DNA from: Eutreptiella sp. 'Long Island Sound 2002' | Taxonomy: Eukaryota > Euglenozoa > Euglenophyceae > Eutreptiales > Eutreptiaceae | Reading direction: 5' to 3' | DNA length: 64,000 nucleotides | Assembly (NCBI GenBank): GCA_964036045.1 | Contig: OZ038378.1 | Coordinates: 43,029,228-43,093,227, forward strand | In this document: positions 29,242 to 41,179 of the stretch, one piece after another | How positions within the stretch are numbered: the stretch's first letter is position 1 | How the letters are laid out: every line of letters begins with the position of its first letter | Program-made: the position numbers and the translations under genes | The notes under the pieces: generated by a model | Told to the model about the DNA's origin: nothing | Database searches by the model: none | What the model saw: only the letters and a program-made list of their open reading frames with translations

Positions 29242-32200
29242 TGCCCCCCCCGGGCACACTTCTGCCGCCCCAACAGCGCGCCAAGCCAGCTCGCAAGAGC
29301 GCGCGCTGTGGGGTTGGTGACGGGTCCCCACGCCAGCATCCCCTGCACCCACAGCCAGTGGGTAGTGGGCCCCGGCCGCACGCCCGAACAGACGAGTGGT
29401 CGGGGACGGGAGAGCACACGTTCTCGGACGCCCGACGCCCAGGCAAGAGGCGCCTCCCCCGGGCGCCCTCGTGCCGCCCCCACAGCGCGCAAAGCCAGCT
29501 CGCAAAAGCGCGCGCTGTGGGGTTGGTGACGGGTCCCCATGCCCGCATCCCCCGCACCCACAGCGGGTGGGTAGTGGGCCCCAGGCCGCACGCCCGAAGG
29601 GACGAGTGGTTGGGGGTGGGAGAGCGCCAACCCCGGACGCCCCACACCCAGGCAAGGGGCGCCCCCCCCGGGACACCCTCATGCCGCCCCCACAGCACGC
29701 AGGAGCGCGCGCTGTGAGGTTGGTGACGGGTCCCCACGCCGGCATCCCCCGCACCCACAGCAAGTGGGTAGTGGGCCCCGGCCGCACGCCCGAACGGACG
29801 AGTGGTCGGGGACGGGAGAGCACACGTTCTCGGACGCCCCACGCCCAGGCAAGAGGCGCTTCCCCCGGGCGCCCTCGTGCCGCCCCCACAGCGCGCAAAG
29901 CAAGCTCGCAAGAGCGCGCGCTGTGGGGTTGGTGACGGGTCCCCATGCCCGCATCCCCCGCACCCACAGCGGGTGGGTAGTGGGCCCCGGCCGCACGCCC
30001 GAAAGGACGAGTGGTTGGGGGTGGGAGAGCGCCCGACCCCGGACGCCCCACACCCAGGCAAGGGGCGCCCCCCCGGGACACCCTCATGCCGCCCCCACAG
30101 CACGCAAGAGCGCGCGCTGTGAGGTTGGTGACGGGTCCCCACGCCGGCATCCCCCGCACCCACAGCCAGTGGGTAGTGGGCCCCGGCCGCACGCCCGAAC
30201 GGACGAGTGGTCGGGGACGGGAGAGCACACGTTCTCGGACGCCCCACGCCAAGGCAAGAGGCGCCTTCCCCGGGCGCCCTCGTGCCGCCCCCACAGCGCG
30301 CAAAGCCAGCTCGCAAGAGCGCGCGCTGTGGGGTTGGTGACGGGGCCCCATGCCCGCATCCCCCGCACCCACAGCGGGTGGGTAGTGGGCCCCGGCCGCA
30401 CGCCCGAAAGGATGAGTTGTCGGGGGTGGGAGAGCGCCCGACCCCGGACGCCCCACACCCAGGCAAGGCGCCCCCCCCCCCGGGCACCCTCATGCCGCCC
30501 GAACAGCACGCAAGAGCGCGCGCTGTGGGGTTGGTGACGGGTCCTCACGCCTGCACCCCCCGCACCCACAGCCAGTGGGTAGTGGGTCCCGGCCGCACGC
30601 CCGAACGAACGAGAGGTCGGGGGTCGGAGAGCGCCCGTCCCCGGACGCCCCACACCCAGGCAAGAGGCGCCCCCCCCGGGCACCCTCATGCCGCCCCGGC
30701 AGCGCGCAAAGCCAGCTCCCATGAGCGCGCGCTGTGGGGTTGGTGACGGGACCCCACGCCCGCACCCCCCGCACCCACAGCCAGTGGGTAGTGGGCCCCG
30801 GCAGCACGCCCGAAAGGACGAGAGGTCGGGGGTGGGAGAGCACCCGTCCCCGGACGCCCCACGGCCAGGCAAGAGGCGCGTCCCCCGGGCGCTCTCGTGC
30901 TGCCCCCACAGCGTGCAAAGCCAGCTCGCAAGAGCACGCGCTGTGGGGTTGGTGACGGGTCCCCACGCTCGCATCCCCCGCACCAACAGCCAGTGGGTAG
31001 TGGGCCCCGGCCGCACGCCCGAACGGACGAGTGGTCGGGGGTGGGAGCGCGCCTGTCCCCGGACGCCCGACTATCAGGCAAGAGGCTTCCCCCCCGGGCG
31101 CCCTCAGGCCACCCCCACAGCGCGCAAAGCCAGCTCGCAAAAGCGCGCGCTGTGGGGTTGGTGACGGGTCCCCACGCCCGCAGCGCCCGAACCCACAGCC
31201 AGTGGGTAGTGGGCCCTGGCCGCACGCCCAAACGGACGAGAGGTCCGGAGTGGGAGAGCACCCGTCTCCGGACGCCCCACACCCAGGCAAGAGGCGCCCC
31301 CCGTGGGCACCCTCATGCCGCCCCCACAGCGCACAAAGCCAGCTCGCAAGAGCGCGCGCTGTGGGGTTGGTGACGGGTCCCCACGCTCGCATCCCCCGCA
31401 CCCACAGCCAGTGGGTAGTGGGCCCCGGCCGCACGGCCGAACGGACGAGAGGTCGGGGATGGGAGAGCGCCCGACCCCGGATGCCCCACGCCCAGGCAAG
31501 AGGCGCCCCCAGCGGGCACCCTCATGCCGCCCCCACAGCGCGCAAAGCCAGCTCGCAAAAGCGCGCGCTGTGGGGTTGGTGACGGGTCCCCATGCCCCCA
31601 CCGTCCGCACCCGCAGCCAGTGGGTAGTGGGCCCCGGCCGCACGCCCGAACGGACGAGTGGTCGGGGGTGGGAGCGCGCCTGTCCCCGGACGCCCGACTA
31701 TCAGGCAAGAGGCTTCCCCCCCGGGCGCCCTCAGGCCACCCCCACAGCGCGCAAAGCCAGCTCGCAAAAGCGCGCGCTGTGGGGTTGGTGACGGGTTCCC
31801 ACGCCCGCACCCCCCGCACCCACAGCCAGTGGGTAGTGGGCCCCGGCCGCACGCCCGAACGGACGAGTGGTCGGGGGTGGGAGAGCGCCCACCCCCGGAC
31901 GCCCTACACCCAGGCAGGAGGCGCCCCCCCCGGGCACCCTCATGCCGCCCCCACAGCGCGCAAAGCCAGCTCGCAAGAGCGCGCGCTGTGGGGTTGGTGA
32001 CGGGTTTCCATGCCTGCACCCCCCGCACCTACAGCCAGTGGGTAGTGGGCCCCGGCCGCACGCCCGAACAGACGAGAGGTCGGAGGTGGGAGAGCGCCCG
32101 TCCCCGGACGCCCTACACCCAGGCAAGAGGCGCCCCCCCCCCCACCCGGGCACCCTCATCCAGCCCCCAAAGCGCGCAAAGCCAGCTCGCAGAAGCGTGC

Positions 32201-33485
32201 TGTGGGGTTGGTGACGGGTCCCCGAGCCCGCACCCCCGCACCCACAGCCAGTGGGTAGTGGGCCCCGGCGGCACGCCCGAACGGACGAATGGTCGGGGGT
32301 GGGAGAGCGCCCGTCCCCTGACGCCCCACGCCCAGGTTAGAGGCGCCCCCCCCGGGCGCCCTCGTGCGGCCCCGGCAGCGCGCAAAGCCAGCTCGCAAGA
32401 GCGCGCGCTGCGAGGTTGGTGACGGGTCCCCATGCCCGCACCCCCCGCATCCACAGTCCGTGGGTAGTGGGCCCCGGCCGCACGCCCGAAAGGAGGAGTG
32501 GTCGGGGCTGGGAGAGCGCCCGACCCCGGATGCCCCACATCCAGGCAAGAGGCGCCCCCCCCGGGCACCCTCATGCCGCCCCCACAGCACGCAGGAGCGC
32601 GCGCTGTGGGGTTGGTGACGGGTCCCCATGCCCGCACCCCCCGCACCCACAGCCCTTGGGTAGTGGGCCCGGGCCGCACACCCAAACGGACGAGAGGTCG
32701 GGGGTGGGAGAGGGCCTGTCTGCGGACGCCCCACGCCCAGGCAAGAGGCGCCCCCCCCGGGCACCCTGATGCCGCCCCCACAGCGCGCAAAGCCAGCTCG
32801 CAAGAGCGCGCGCTGTGGGGTTGGTGACGGCTCCCCAACCCCGCATTCCCCGCACCCACAGCCAGTGGGTAGTGGGCCCCGGCCGCACGCCCGAAAGGAC
32901 GAGTGGTCGGGGGTGGGAGAGCGCCCGTCCCCGGACGCCCCACACCCAGGCAAGAGGCACCCCCCCCGGCCACCCTCATGCCGCCCCCACAGCGCGCAAA
33001 GCCAGCTTGCAGGAGCGCGCGCTGTGGGGTTGGTGACACGTTTCTGTGCCCGCACCCCCCGCACCCACAGCCAGTGGGTAGTGGGCCCCGGCCGCTAGCC
33101 CGAACGGACGAGTGGTCGGGGGTGGGAGAGCGCCCGACCCCGGACACCCCACACCCAGGCAGGAGGCGCCCCCCCCCGGGCAGCCTCATGCTGCCCCCAG
33201 AGCCCGCAAAGCCAGCTCGCAAGAGCGCGCGCTGTGGGGTTGGTGACGGGTCGCCATGCCCGCACCCCCCGCACCCACAGCCAGTGGGTAGTCGGCCCCG
33301 GCCGCACGCCCGAAAAGAAAGAGTGGTCGGGGCCGGGAGAGCGCCCGACCCCGGACTCCCCACACCAAGGCAGGAGGCGCCCCCCCCGGGCGCCCTCATG
33401 CCGCCCCCACAGCGCGCAAAGCCGGCTCGCAAGAGCGCGCGCGGTGGGGTTGGTTACGGGTCCCCACGCCCGCACCCACCCCACG
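29242..33485. repeat. Satellite array, right arm, about 20 units
   Basis: Phase markers at about 29355, 29561, 29763, 29973, 30168, 30378, 30573, 30782, 30992, 31201, 31409, 31619, 31828, 32037, 32250, 32459, 32650, 32861, 33071 and 33280. Most periods are 208-211 bp. A short type (about 195 bp) lacks AAAGCCAGCTCGC. Period-two and period-three higher-order structure is visible. ORFs in all six frames are artefacts of GC-rich repetition. Confidence 0.95.
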
Positions 33486-34338
33486 GGGAGCGCGCAGCCC
33501 CAAGCCAGGTAGGGGGAAACAGGACCGGGCTGCCCCCCCCCAAGCAAGCCAAACGGAGCACAGGACCGAGGCCGGACACGCGGAGGGGCACAGACCGAGT
33601 GGAACGGCCCTACCAGCGCCCAGCACCGGGACCGCGCGAGGTGCGCGCGCCACACCAACCCAGGGAGGGGGGGGGGGGCGCGGACGCCGCGAGAGCGCGA
33701 GCGCACACACACACGAAGGACACGCGGGGAAAACCAGAAGGGCAACCGGACCGAGCCCGCGGAACGCACAGACCGCATGGAATGGCGTACCAGCGAGCGA
33801 GGATAAGGGACACCCAGACGGGACGGCCCGCCACACACAGAGCAGGAAGCGCGGGGCGGGCAGGGGGAAACAGGGAAGACACAACACCCGGCACCGGCCC
33901 CAACCCCCCCGAACCGGCCGCGAGCGCCGCACACACACGACCAGGGCACTGCACCTGCCAAGGCAGTAGTGGCGCACAGCGCCACGCACCAGCCCCAGGG
34001 CTAGGCAGCCTCCGCGCCAGCCCACGGGGGTCCCACTGGCGACAAGCCAGTAGCACGGGCCCGGCAGCGCCGGCACTCCGGGCGACGACGCATTAGGGGG
34101 GCGACGCGGTGGGTAAGCGCCTGCAGCCACGGCTGCATATTGATGTACTGACCGGGGAGTGGCGAAAAGGGGAAGCCGGGGAGGGACGGGGCTCCGAGCC
34201 CTGTGAACCCGGGGGACTCCGCCACCAGGCAGGAGGTGCGTCTTGGAGGGCCCCCCACTAGGACCCGGTGGGGAGGATATCACCTGGCCCGACAAGGTGG
34301 CCCCCCTTGGCCGAAAGGCGTCTAGTACCCGCAAAATC
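33486..34338. other. GC-rich DNA between satellite and LINE 3' tail
   Basis: No gene recognised. It holds a G-run (33668-33678) and a short CACACA tract near 33705. ORFs on the minus strand are Cys/Arg/Pro-rich and look compositional. Confidence 0.4.
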
Positions 34339-34371
34339 AAACCTGAAACCTCAAACCTCAAACCTCAAACC
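34339..34371 (-). repeat. Heptamer tail of LINE (TGAGGTT-type)
   Basis: On the + strand AAACCTG, three AAACCTC units and a partial AAACC. It sits exactly at the 3' boundary of LINE copy 2, where other LINEs carry poly-A or short microsatellite tails. Copy 1 lacks it. Confidence 0.7.
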
Positions 34372-34392
34372 GATTGGGCCATCCCGCCAAAA

Positions 34393-34755
34393 TCACGGCC
34401 CGGAGGACCCTTTCGTGGTCCTCCGGGCCACCCAGCCCCCCGGGGGTACTTCCCTGTTCCCTTCGTCCCTCCGCAGGAGCACGGCATCAAAGGGTCGGTT
34501 CCTCAACCCCCTGGTGGTCCCCGAGGTGGCCCAACTCAGCCACCCATACACCTCCATCACCAGGGGGAGGGTTTCGCCCCCCATGGGGTGGGAGACCGCG
34601 TTCCAGTCCCGGACCCAATCGCTCCGGGCCTCGGCGGGGCGCGGGGCCCCCACTGCCCCCCGTGCCGGATCTGCCCGCGGCTCCTGCGCCACGGGTGCGG
34701 CAGCCATCCGCGCCGGTTCCGTGCTGGGCCCCCGCGCCGCGGGGGCGGCGGCCAT
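34393..34755 (-). pseudogene. Conserved coding-like segment at LINE 3' end, copy 2
   Basis: Counterpart of 13176-13538: SDWVRDWNAVSHPMGGETLP and VYGWLSWATSGTTRGL. Frame preserved between copies; product unknown. Confidence 0.4.
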
Positions 34756-35596
34756 GCGTGCTGGTTCTGCCCGCGGCTCCTGTACTGCGGGGGCGGGGTG
34801 GTGCGGGGCGTCACCGTGCAGGCGGGGGAGCCGTTTACGCGGGAGCTGGAGGGGCTGGGGAGGAATCAGGGCCTCAAATCTGGGTCAATGTTTTACATGG
34901 GCAGGGGGTGGTGGTGGTGGGCGTGGTGCGCCGGCATCTGCTGGATGCCGGGGGGGATCCACCGGAGCGCCTAGACCTCCGCTTCCGGGGCCCCCCCGCC
35001 CCCCTTCCCCCGCCCATTGCCCTTCCCCATCCCTCCCGTCCCTTCGCCCCGTCCTCCCTGCACGCGGTTGCCCACGTCACCCCCCCCCTCCTCGCCTCCG
35101 CGTCCCTTCCCTGCCCCCGGCCCCTGGCTCCTGTGTGCCCTCTCCCGCCTGCTCCCCTGCCCGTGTCCCTTGCCGTGTCCTGTGTCCCCCTAACCATCGG
35201 CCGTTTCCTTACCTTTCCTGTGCGTCTGCCCTACCCTGCCTCTGATTGTGCCTGTCCCCTTCCCTCGCCCCTGTCCCCCTCTGCCCCTGCGAGCGCCCTG
35301 GCCCTTCCCCTGTGTCTGGTCCCCCTCGCTGCTGCCCGCGCCTTTGCCCACCCCTGGTACCTGCCCCCCTCTTCCGCCACTTGCCACCCTCCCACGGTCG
35401 CCCTCCGTCCCTCGCCCTGCGCCTCCGTGCTTTGCATCCCTCCCCGCACGAGCGCCGTCCCCTCCTGCTTGGACCACGCAGTGTTGCAGCTGCGGCAGCG
35501 TGATGTCCATCAGCGTGCGTTTGGGCGTCGAGGAGGGGACGGGCCGGCGCTTCCCCTCAGGGAAGGCGGCCCTGGGCGGCTATGGCTTGGGGGGGC

Positions 35597-36003
35597 TCAT
35601 GTGGGTGTGTCTGGGCTTGGTGTGGGCGCAGTACTTGGCGCCCTCCCTGCCCTCCGCTGCGGTGGCCGCTGGGGCCCCTGGCGGCTGGCCCGGCGAGGCG
35701 CCCTGGGCCCGCGCAGGGCCGGTCCCTTGTGCCGGGGGCGTGCCGGGGGCCGCGGCGTGGCCGGCTGGAGCGGCAATTGGGCCCCATGCAGCCTGTCCTG
35801 CGGCCTGTCCGGGGCCTCTCCCGTTGGCGGGGTGGCAGGGGCAACGGCCTGGGCGGCAGGGACGGCCTCCACGGCTGGCACGAGTTCGGGGGACAGCGGT
35901 TCGGGGTTGCTGGGTGCCGCCTGGGGCTGCTCAGCCGGCGGCCCAACCGGGACCGGCGGTGGTGGCGGTGGTCCCGCTTGGTGGAGCCATCAGAGTCTGA
36001 CAT
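35597..36003 (-). pseudogene. MSDSD ORF of LINE, copy 2, frameshifted
   Basis: Starts MSDSDGSTKRDHRHH at ATG 36003, but relative to copy 1 about 65 bases are missing near 35960. The conserved body (MPAVEAVPAAQAVAP ... PSPDTPT) is therefore in another frame and ends at 35597. Ala/Pro/Arg-rich with no known domain. Confidence 0.5.
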
Positions 36004-36039
36004 CGCATCCGGGCGGGTTGTGGCGCTGGCCCCGGGTGG

Positions 36040-37214
36040 TCATAGGCTGTCGGCCATCCACCGGCATTGGGGCGGGAGGCGGGCGAGCCACCCGGCCCAC
36101 ACGCTGCGCCACAGATCCCAGTCCGGGCCGGGCCTCAGGGCTCTGGGCCCTCGGGGGTCGTCGGGGTTTGCCGGGGGGAGCCGCACAAGGTGGAGCCCCG
36201 TGACAGCGGTGACCTCCTGTGTCAGCAGGAAGGCGTGTACACCGTCCCGCGCCTCGGGCGCCTGGAGGGGGGGGCGGGGCACGGGCGCTGCCCCGTAGAG
36301 GTGGCCGGGGCTGGCCCCTAGGAGCCGCTCCGGGTCCCCGCGGGTCGTGACGACGAGGAGGAGCAGGGGGGTGTCTGGGCGCTCTTGCCAGAAGATGTGT
36401 CCTCTGTGGTTGGCGCCCCTGGTCCTGGAGAGGGGGGGGGACGGGTGTGTGTGGGCCAAGTTGCGAGGCGCGTGGCAAGTTGGCGGGAGGGCGGGGCACC
36501 AGGCGGGCTCCCTAGGGAACAGGTCGCACACGAAGGCGTCTGGGGGGTCGGTCGGGTGCCGTTGTACACCGGGTCGGTCAGGCGGGGGCGGGAGGGTGTC
36601 CCGCCCGCGCCTTCGACGAATATCGTGACTTCTCCCACTTCCAAGTTCTCGTCCAGTGGGTGCAGGAGGTGGAGCGTCGCATAGAGTTCGGACATCCCTC
36701 CTGGGTACGTGGTCCGCGCCTGGTTCAGGTACGGGGCCGCGTCCATGGAAAGTCGCGTCCTCAGGGCGTGCAGCTGGGCCGGGGCGCTGCTGTGGAGAGA
36801 GGTGGCCGACCCTTCGCCTGTCAGCCGCAGCGCGTCCCCCATGGACAGGGGCCAGCCCGACTGGTTGGATGTGCGCCACTGCATCCAGTACCCATAGAGG
36901 GCCCCCTCGGGGCCTACGAGCCCCGGGCGCATGGAGCTAACGATTCGGTGCATTGCCGGGACTAGCGTGAGGGCTCCCGCCCGATTCAGGGCTCGAACGG
37001 CCGGGAGGGCGGCAGCGTTGAGGAAGGCCCTCACGCTGCCAGCCGGGTCGTGCGGGGCGGCAGCATGCGCCGCGTGCGCTTTTGCCACCGCGCCCGCTAC
37101 CAGGCCCCGGACAGTCTCCTCGTGTGCCCGGCTGCAGGCTCGGGCATGCCCCGGCCCGTTCCACCTTTGGCGGGGCATTGTGCCGCGGGCTCTGCAATGC
37201 GCGGCGTTGGGCAA
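36040..37214 (-). pseudogene. LINE C-terminal region, unrecognised domain I
   Basis: Frame 1 (37214-36590) reads PGLVGPEGALYGYWMQWRTS, WPLSMGDALRLTGEG and GGMSELYATLHLLHPLDENL. A shift near 36560 leads to PLLLLVVTTRGDPERLLGA, HAFLLTQEVTAVTGLHLVRL and the terminal CRWMADSL-stop at 36040. The peptide has normal hydrophobic/charged spacing, so it is real coding sequence, but I recognise no family. It precedes the MSDSD ORF by about 35 bases and is partly duplicated at 15.0-15.2 kb. Confidence 0.5.
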
Positions 37215-37217
37215 AGG

Positions 37218-37769
37218 TCAGGGCGCGAACGAGTGTGACAAGTGCGCGACGAACGTGGGGTCCCTCAGGTGCACGTGGGTCCACAGGAGGGCGGCGCCCG
37301 CGGGGCCAGCTTGGCCGTGCGAGGGGGTCTGCGCACCCTCAATGCGCTGCTGCAGCGCCTCCTCCTCCGTGCGCCGGTGCGGGCCCTCGGGTGGCTCGGG
37401 GCAGGGGCACGCGGCCACCTGGGAGTACTGCGTGCATCTGTTGGTGCCCGTCGGTGTTGTGGAGGGTACCGTGTCGCACTCCCCGCAGAGGTGGCAGGTG
37501 TGTGGGAGGTGGGAGGCCTGGGACCAGGGATCGAGGCGGCGGAGCCAGAGATCGTCCCACCGTTGGCAAAGGGGGCCTCGGAGCTCCTGCAGGTGGGCAC
37601 GGACGCGGCGCCGGTAGTCTCTGCTGAGCGTTCTCTGCCGGACCGCCTGCCATGTGTCGGCGGGGAGTACCCCGTGGTCATGCAAGGCCGCTATGAGGTC
37701 AATCCACTCCGGGCGGGGGTGTCCCTGGGTGGTCGTCATATAGGTGTGACGTCCGATGAGGTGGGGCAC
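37218..37769 (-). pseudogene. LINE C-terminal region, segment with CHLCGEC motif
   Basis: Reads HPRPEWIDLIAALHDHGVLP, RRRVRAHLQELRGPLCQRWD and HTCHLCGECDTVPST. The CxxCxxC cluster could bind zinc. It continues the preceding minus-strand segment after a stop and is followed by domain I. No named family. Confidence 0.45.
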
Positions 37770-37790
37770 AAGAGCGTCCCATCGGCATCC

Positions 37791-38778
37791 TTATGCGATG
37801 CCCCGGTGGGGGAGGGCCAGCAGGGCGTTGTCTGCAACCACCTCCCATCCCACCTTCACCCCGTCGTAGCCGTTCAGCTCTCGGCGCAGCGCGGCGGCGG
37901 GGTTGGTGGGGAGCATGAGGAGCAGCGGTCCTGCAATGTCACCCAGCAGGGACAGGGCGTCATCGTATGTAGGCCCCCCTTTTTTTGTAATGCGCCACGG
38001 TAAGCCGGCTGCCCCCCTCCTCCGGGGGTAGCCACCGGAGGGTGGCTGCTTCGCACCGCCAGGTGCGTATCTCCACTGCCTGGAGTATGTTGGCGGTGTG
38101 GAGCACGAGGCCGGGGGAGGAGGGGTGCCCGGACGAGCAAGGACACGTCGCGCACCATCCCGTATGGGGCTCCGGGGCCGGCCGCAGCTTTTCCGTGGTC
38201 TCTGCGTCCAAGGGGCGCTCAGGGCCCGCCCCACGAATCACTGTGGGTCTCGGTCGGGTGTGTGGTCCCCACCCCTCCAGTGGGACGGGGGCGTACTGCG
38301 TTGCTGGGGTTCCCCGTGTGCGTGTTGTCGCGCACCACCGGCTCCACTTGTGCGCCCACTCGGCGCCCACGATGTGCGCTTCCCATGCGGTCATGAATTG
38401 CGTCCGATGACCCGCGGTGGGAAGAATGCGCCGCTGAGGTGCTTTGAGAAACCCCCAGGCAGGTTCCGGTAGGGGTGGGGATCCTCCTCGGTGGGACACT
38501 CCAGAGTGCCGTTCACCAGGCGTAAGGAGGCCACGAAGTCCTTGGTGGAACGTGGAGGAGGTGGCGGGACAGTCGCCCTCCGCCGCAGTGAGCCATTGGT
38601 GCACCCGGGCAGCCGCGCTGTGGGGTGCGCGGAGGAGTTGCTCCAGCCGGAGGCTGCGGAGCTCCCATGCGAAGTCCCCCAGCCGGAGCATGTGCTGCAG
38701 GAACCCGTCCAGGGAGGTGCCCCCTGGTGGGTTGTAGCAGATCATCGTTCGGAGCTGCGCCTCTGCTGCCTCCGGCAC
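37791..38778 (-). pseudogene. LINE C-terminal region, segment with CATCPC...HT motif
   Basis: Reads MLRLGDFAWELRSLRLEQLL, then GWCATCPCSSGHPSSPGLVL followed by HTANILQAVEIRTW, a plausible Cys2His2-like zinc site. A frame change near 37985 leads to LSLLGDIAGPLLLMLPTNPA and VVADNALLALPHRGI. It immediately follows the LINE zinc finger at 38797-39207. Unrecognised otherwise. Confidence 0.45.
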
Positions 38779-38796
38779 CAGCCCGGAACAGAAGTC

Positions 38797-39207
38797 CTAC
38801 GTCCACTCATCGCCGGCGGAGCGCCATGAGACCCACAGCGCCTTGTCTCCAGGAGGGAGGTGTCGGGCCGCTTCTTGTACCGCCTGGCGGTAGTGGGGCA
38901 AGAGGAGGCGCGAATGAGCGCAGCCCAGGTGCATGTGCACCGGGGTCTCTTCCCTGCCTCCGCAGAGGAGGCATAGCTGCGGGAGGGCGGCGACGCCGGA
39001 GAGCTGCTCCTTCCGGATGCAAAGCCTGCGTTGCACCGGCGTGTCGCCGTCCCTGGACCGCAGCGCCCGGTGGCTGGGGGCTGCCGCGGTGAGGTCCTGG
39101 GCGTGGACGTGGGCCGTAGCGTGGGGTGGGCCCAGGGGTATGTGCCCTCGATGCGTCGACGCGTGGCCGAGTTGTGTCTGCTGGGCCACCGCGCCAAGCG
39201 CCCGCAT
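38797..39207 (-). pseudogene. LINE post-RNase H zinc finger
   Basis: Reads KEQLSGVAALPQLCLLCGGR, then EETPVHMHLGCAHSRLLLPH. This C-x2-C-x8-H-x4-C layout (CLLC, H, C) after a hydrophobic lead-in is the common zinc ribbon near the C-terminus of LINE ORF2 proteins. It lies just downstream of the RNase H in element orientation. Confidence 0.7.
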
Positions 39208-39313
39208 AGTGGGGGGCCGCAGTCCAAGGTGGCCGTCACTGCCGGCGACGAAGGAGCCGGGTGTGGCCGGGGCACGGCGGCGTTTTCTGCAGGACAGCGT
39301 TATGGGACGCTGC

Positions 39314-40460
39314 TCAGTCCGCCTTGTGCAGCAGCTCGTTGCTGTGGTGGGAGGTGGCTCGGGAGAACCAGAACGGGTGTTCGGTATGCTGCCCGCGCAC
39401 GCGCAGGCCGTCCTGAAGCCACTTCAGGGGCATCTGGTTTACTGCCTTCGCCGCGCCTGCAGGGACCCCCGTGGTCCGCTCGTGGTCCGTGTGCCGCAGG
39501 AGGTTGAGGATGACCTCGGCGTCCACTGTAGGGATCCACGGGCTGTGGATGCCGTACTGTAGGGCCAGGGAGGCGCCCACCCCCTACCAGTCGGGTACCG
39601 TGCCCGGGATTTGCCACCGCCCACGTGCGGGCGAGGTCGGCAGCCATGGCAACACTGACGGCGAGCCTGCAGGGCCCGCCCCCCGACGTGTCGGAGGACA
39701 TGTGGCCCCAAGCTTTGGGGACCCAGTAGTATCCAGCAGGGCTGAGCCATCCCGCGTTGAGGGTGGCGGAGTGCCACTTGACATTGGGGTGGCCGGGGGC
39801 CAACTGGTCTCTGCTCAGGGCCAAAGTGTCGTTTGGGCGGGTCGCTGTGTGGTCATGGAACCGGACATCGGCGACGGTGACCGTGCTCGCCCAGGATCGG
39901 AGCGCCGTCAGGTGCTCCCGGAGCCACGCAGGGCGCCCGCGTTGATGTACCACCAGGTGCCCCCGTGTCCTCGGGTTGGTCCTCCAGAGCGTGCACCGCC
40001 ATGTCTGGGTCGTGTGGCACTGCTGTACACACCAGCAGGGTGGTGCTGCGGGTAGCCCCCGGGTTCTGGGCTGGCTTGCTACCACCTGTACTATCCCCCA
40101 TTCGGCCCAGAGCTGTGCTTGTTCCGCTGCCTGGGCGCACTGGTTGTCAATGGTCACCAACCCCACCGGTGTCGGCGCGTGGAGTCTTGGACGCAGTGGC
40201 TGCGGCCAGAACACGTCCGCATTGGGCGCCTGGTGCTCGCCGTCCACCAGCACGCCGCGGAGGATGTACATGAGGGATGCCGGTGGGTGGCAAGCCGCCC
40301 CCTGCATGGAGGGGGAAAGGTTGCCCTGACGGTGGTAGCCCCCGACGTGGAGGTGCAGGCCGTCCGGGGTTACCCGCGGGCCAGTCTGGGCCTTCTGTTT
40401 GGCCCTCGTCGGATGGAGGAGCCTGGGGCAGGGGTCTGGCATGCCGCTGGTGTAGAACAA
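39314..40460 (-). pseudogene. LINE ORF2 segment with RNase H domain
   Basis: The upstream part (GLVTIDNQCAQAAEQAQLWA, GYYWVPKAWGHM) is normal protein of unknown fold. The RNase H pattern follows: MSSDTSGGGPCRLAVSVAMA, then, after a frameshift near 39580, IPTVDAEVILNLLRHTDHE and RATSHHSNELLHKAD, matching the closing GHSGxxxNExAD motif. The second-strand acidic residue is not obvious. RNase H would remove the RNA template during reverse transcription; this copy is broken. Confidence 0.65.
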
Positions 40461-40586
40461 GATGACCAGGGCGTCGCGCCACCCGGGGTGGTCGGTGGGC
40501 CCTTGTTCGCGACGGCAGTAGTGGAGGTGCTCATGGGCGCACTCGTTGAAGCACTCCCGTCTGCCGCGGGCGACGGGTCGTCGTTG

Positions 40587-41018
40587 TCAGGGAAGGGGTG
40601 GTGCGGCCCGTAGTGCTGGTACCAGGGCGTCGTGTGCGGCACCGTCAAGCGGCATGTGTCGCGTTGTCATAGCTTGGCGGTACGCAGCGTGACGCCATTG
40701 CCTGGGGGCAACTGCAGATGGATGTGGTCCGCCCTGGGGCACTCGCTCGGGGGGAACGCATGGAGGCGCACATGGACCATATGTGGCTTTTGTTGCGCTC
40801 CCATACGTAGGCGGAGACCGGGGGGCACTGCGGGGAGTTGCAGGCAATACAGGCCGAGGGTAAGGACGACAAAAACGGCGTGCTTGAGCATCAGCTGGCG
40901 TTTCAACGGGTCCAAGGGAAAAGCTGTGGGGCGGCCCCGCACGACCTATAGGACCGGCTGCAGTCTCCCTGTTCTCCCCGCTCTCCTCTTTGCTGCCCAA
41001 GTCATGGACGGGCCGCAA
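40587..41018 (-). pseudogene. LINE segment between RT and RNase H
   Basis: Two minus frames show protein-like stretches: KRQLMLKHAVFVVLTLGLYC and KPHMVHVRLHAFPPSECPRA in one, WRDALVILFYTSGMPD slightly downstream in another. Their place suits the ORF2 region before RNase H. No domain recognised; heavily frameshifted. Confidence 0.35.
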
Positions 41019-41179
41019 CAGCAGCAGGTGAAGCCCCTGCGGTAGCAGCCCCCTGGGGTTGCGGCACGGGAGGTTTTGCAGCTAAGGGGGAAGCTGCACG
41101 AGGCCCAACAAAATGCCCAGCGGGCCCGGGACCGGGACGTAGCGAAGGCTGCACCCTTGGTACACGCTAGAATACCCAA

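Noticed and set aside
29242-33485. CRISPR-like regular repeats
   Set aside because: Units are contiguous without unique spacers and far too long; a satellite explains them, and the context is eukaryotic.
29185-33985. Long overlapping ORFs (up to about 440 codons) on both strands
   Set aside because: They follow the ~209-bp satellite and exist in nearly all frames because the repeat is GC-rich and its length is not a multiple of three; peptides simply repeat with the satellite.
34339-34371. Interstitial telomere repeat
   Set aside because: AAACCTC is not the common TTTAGGG or TTAGGG family, has under five units, and sits exactly at a LINE 3' end.
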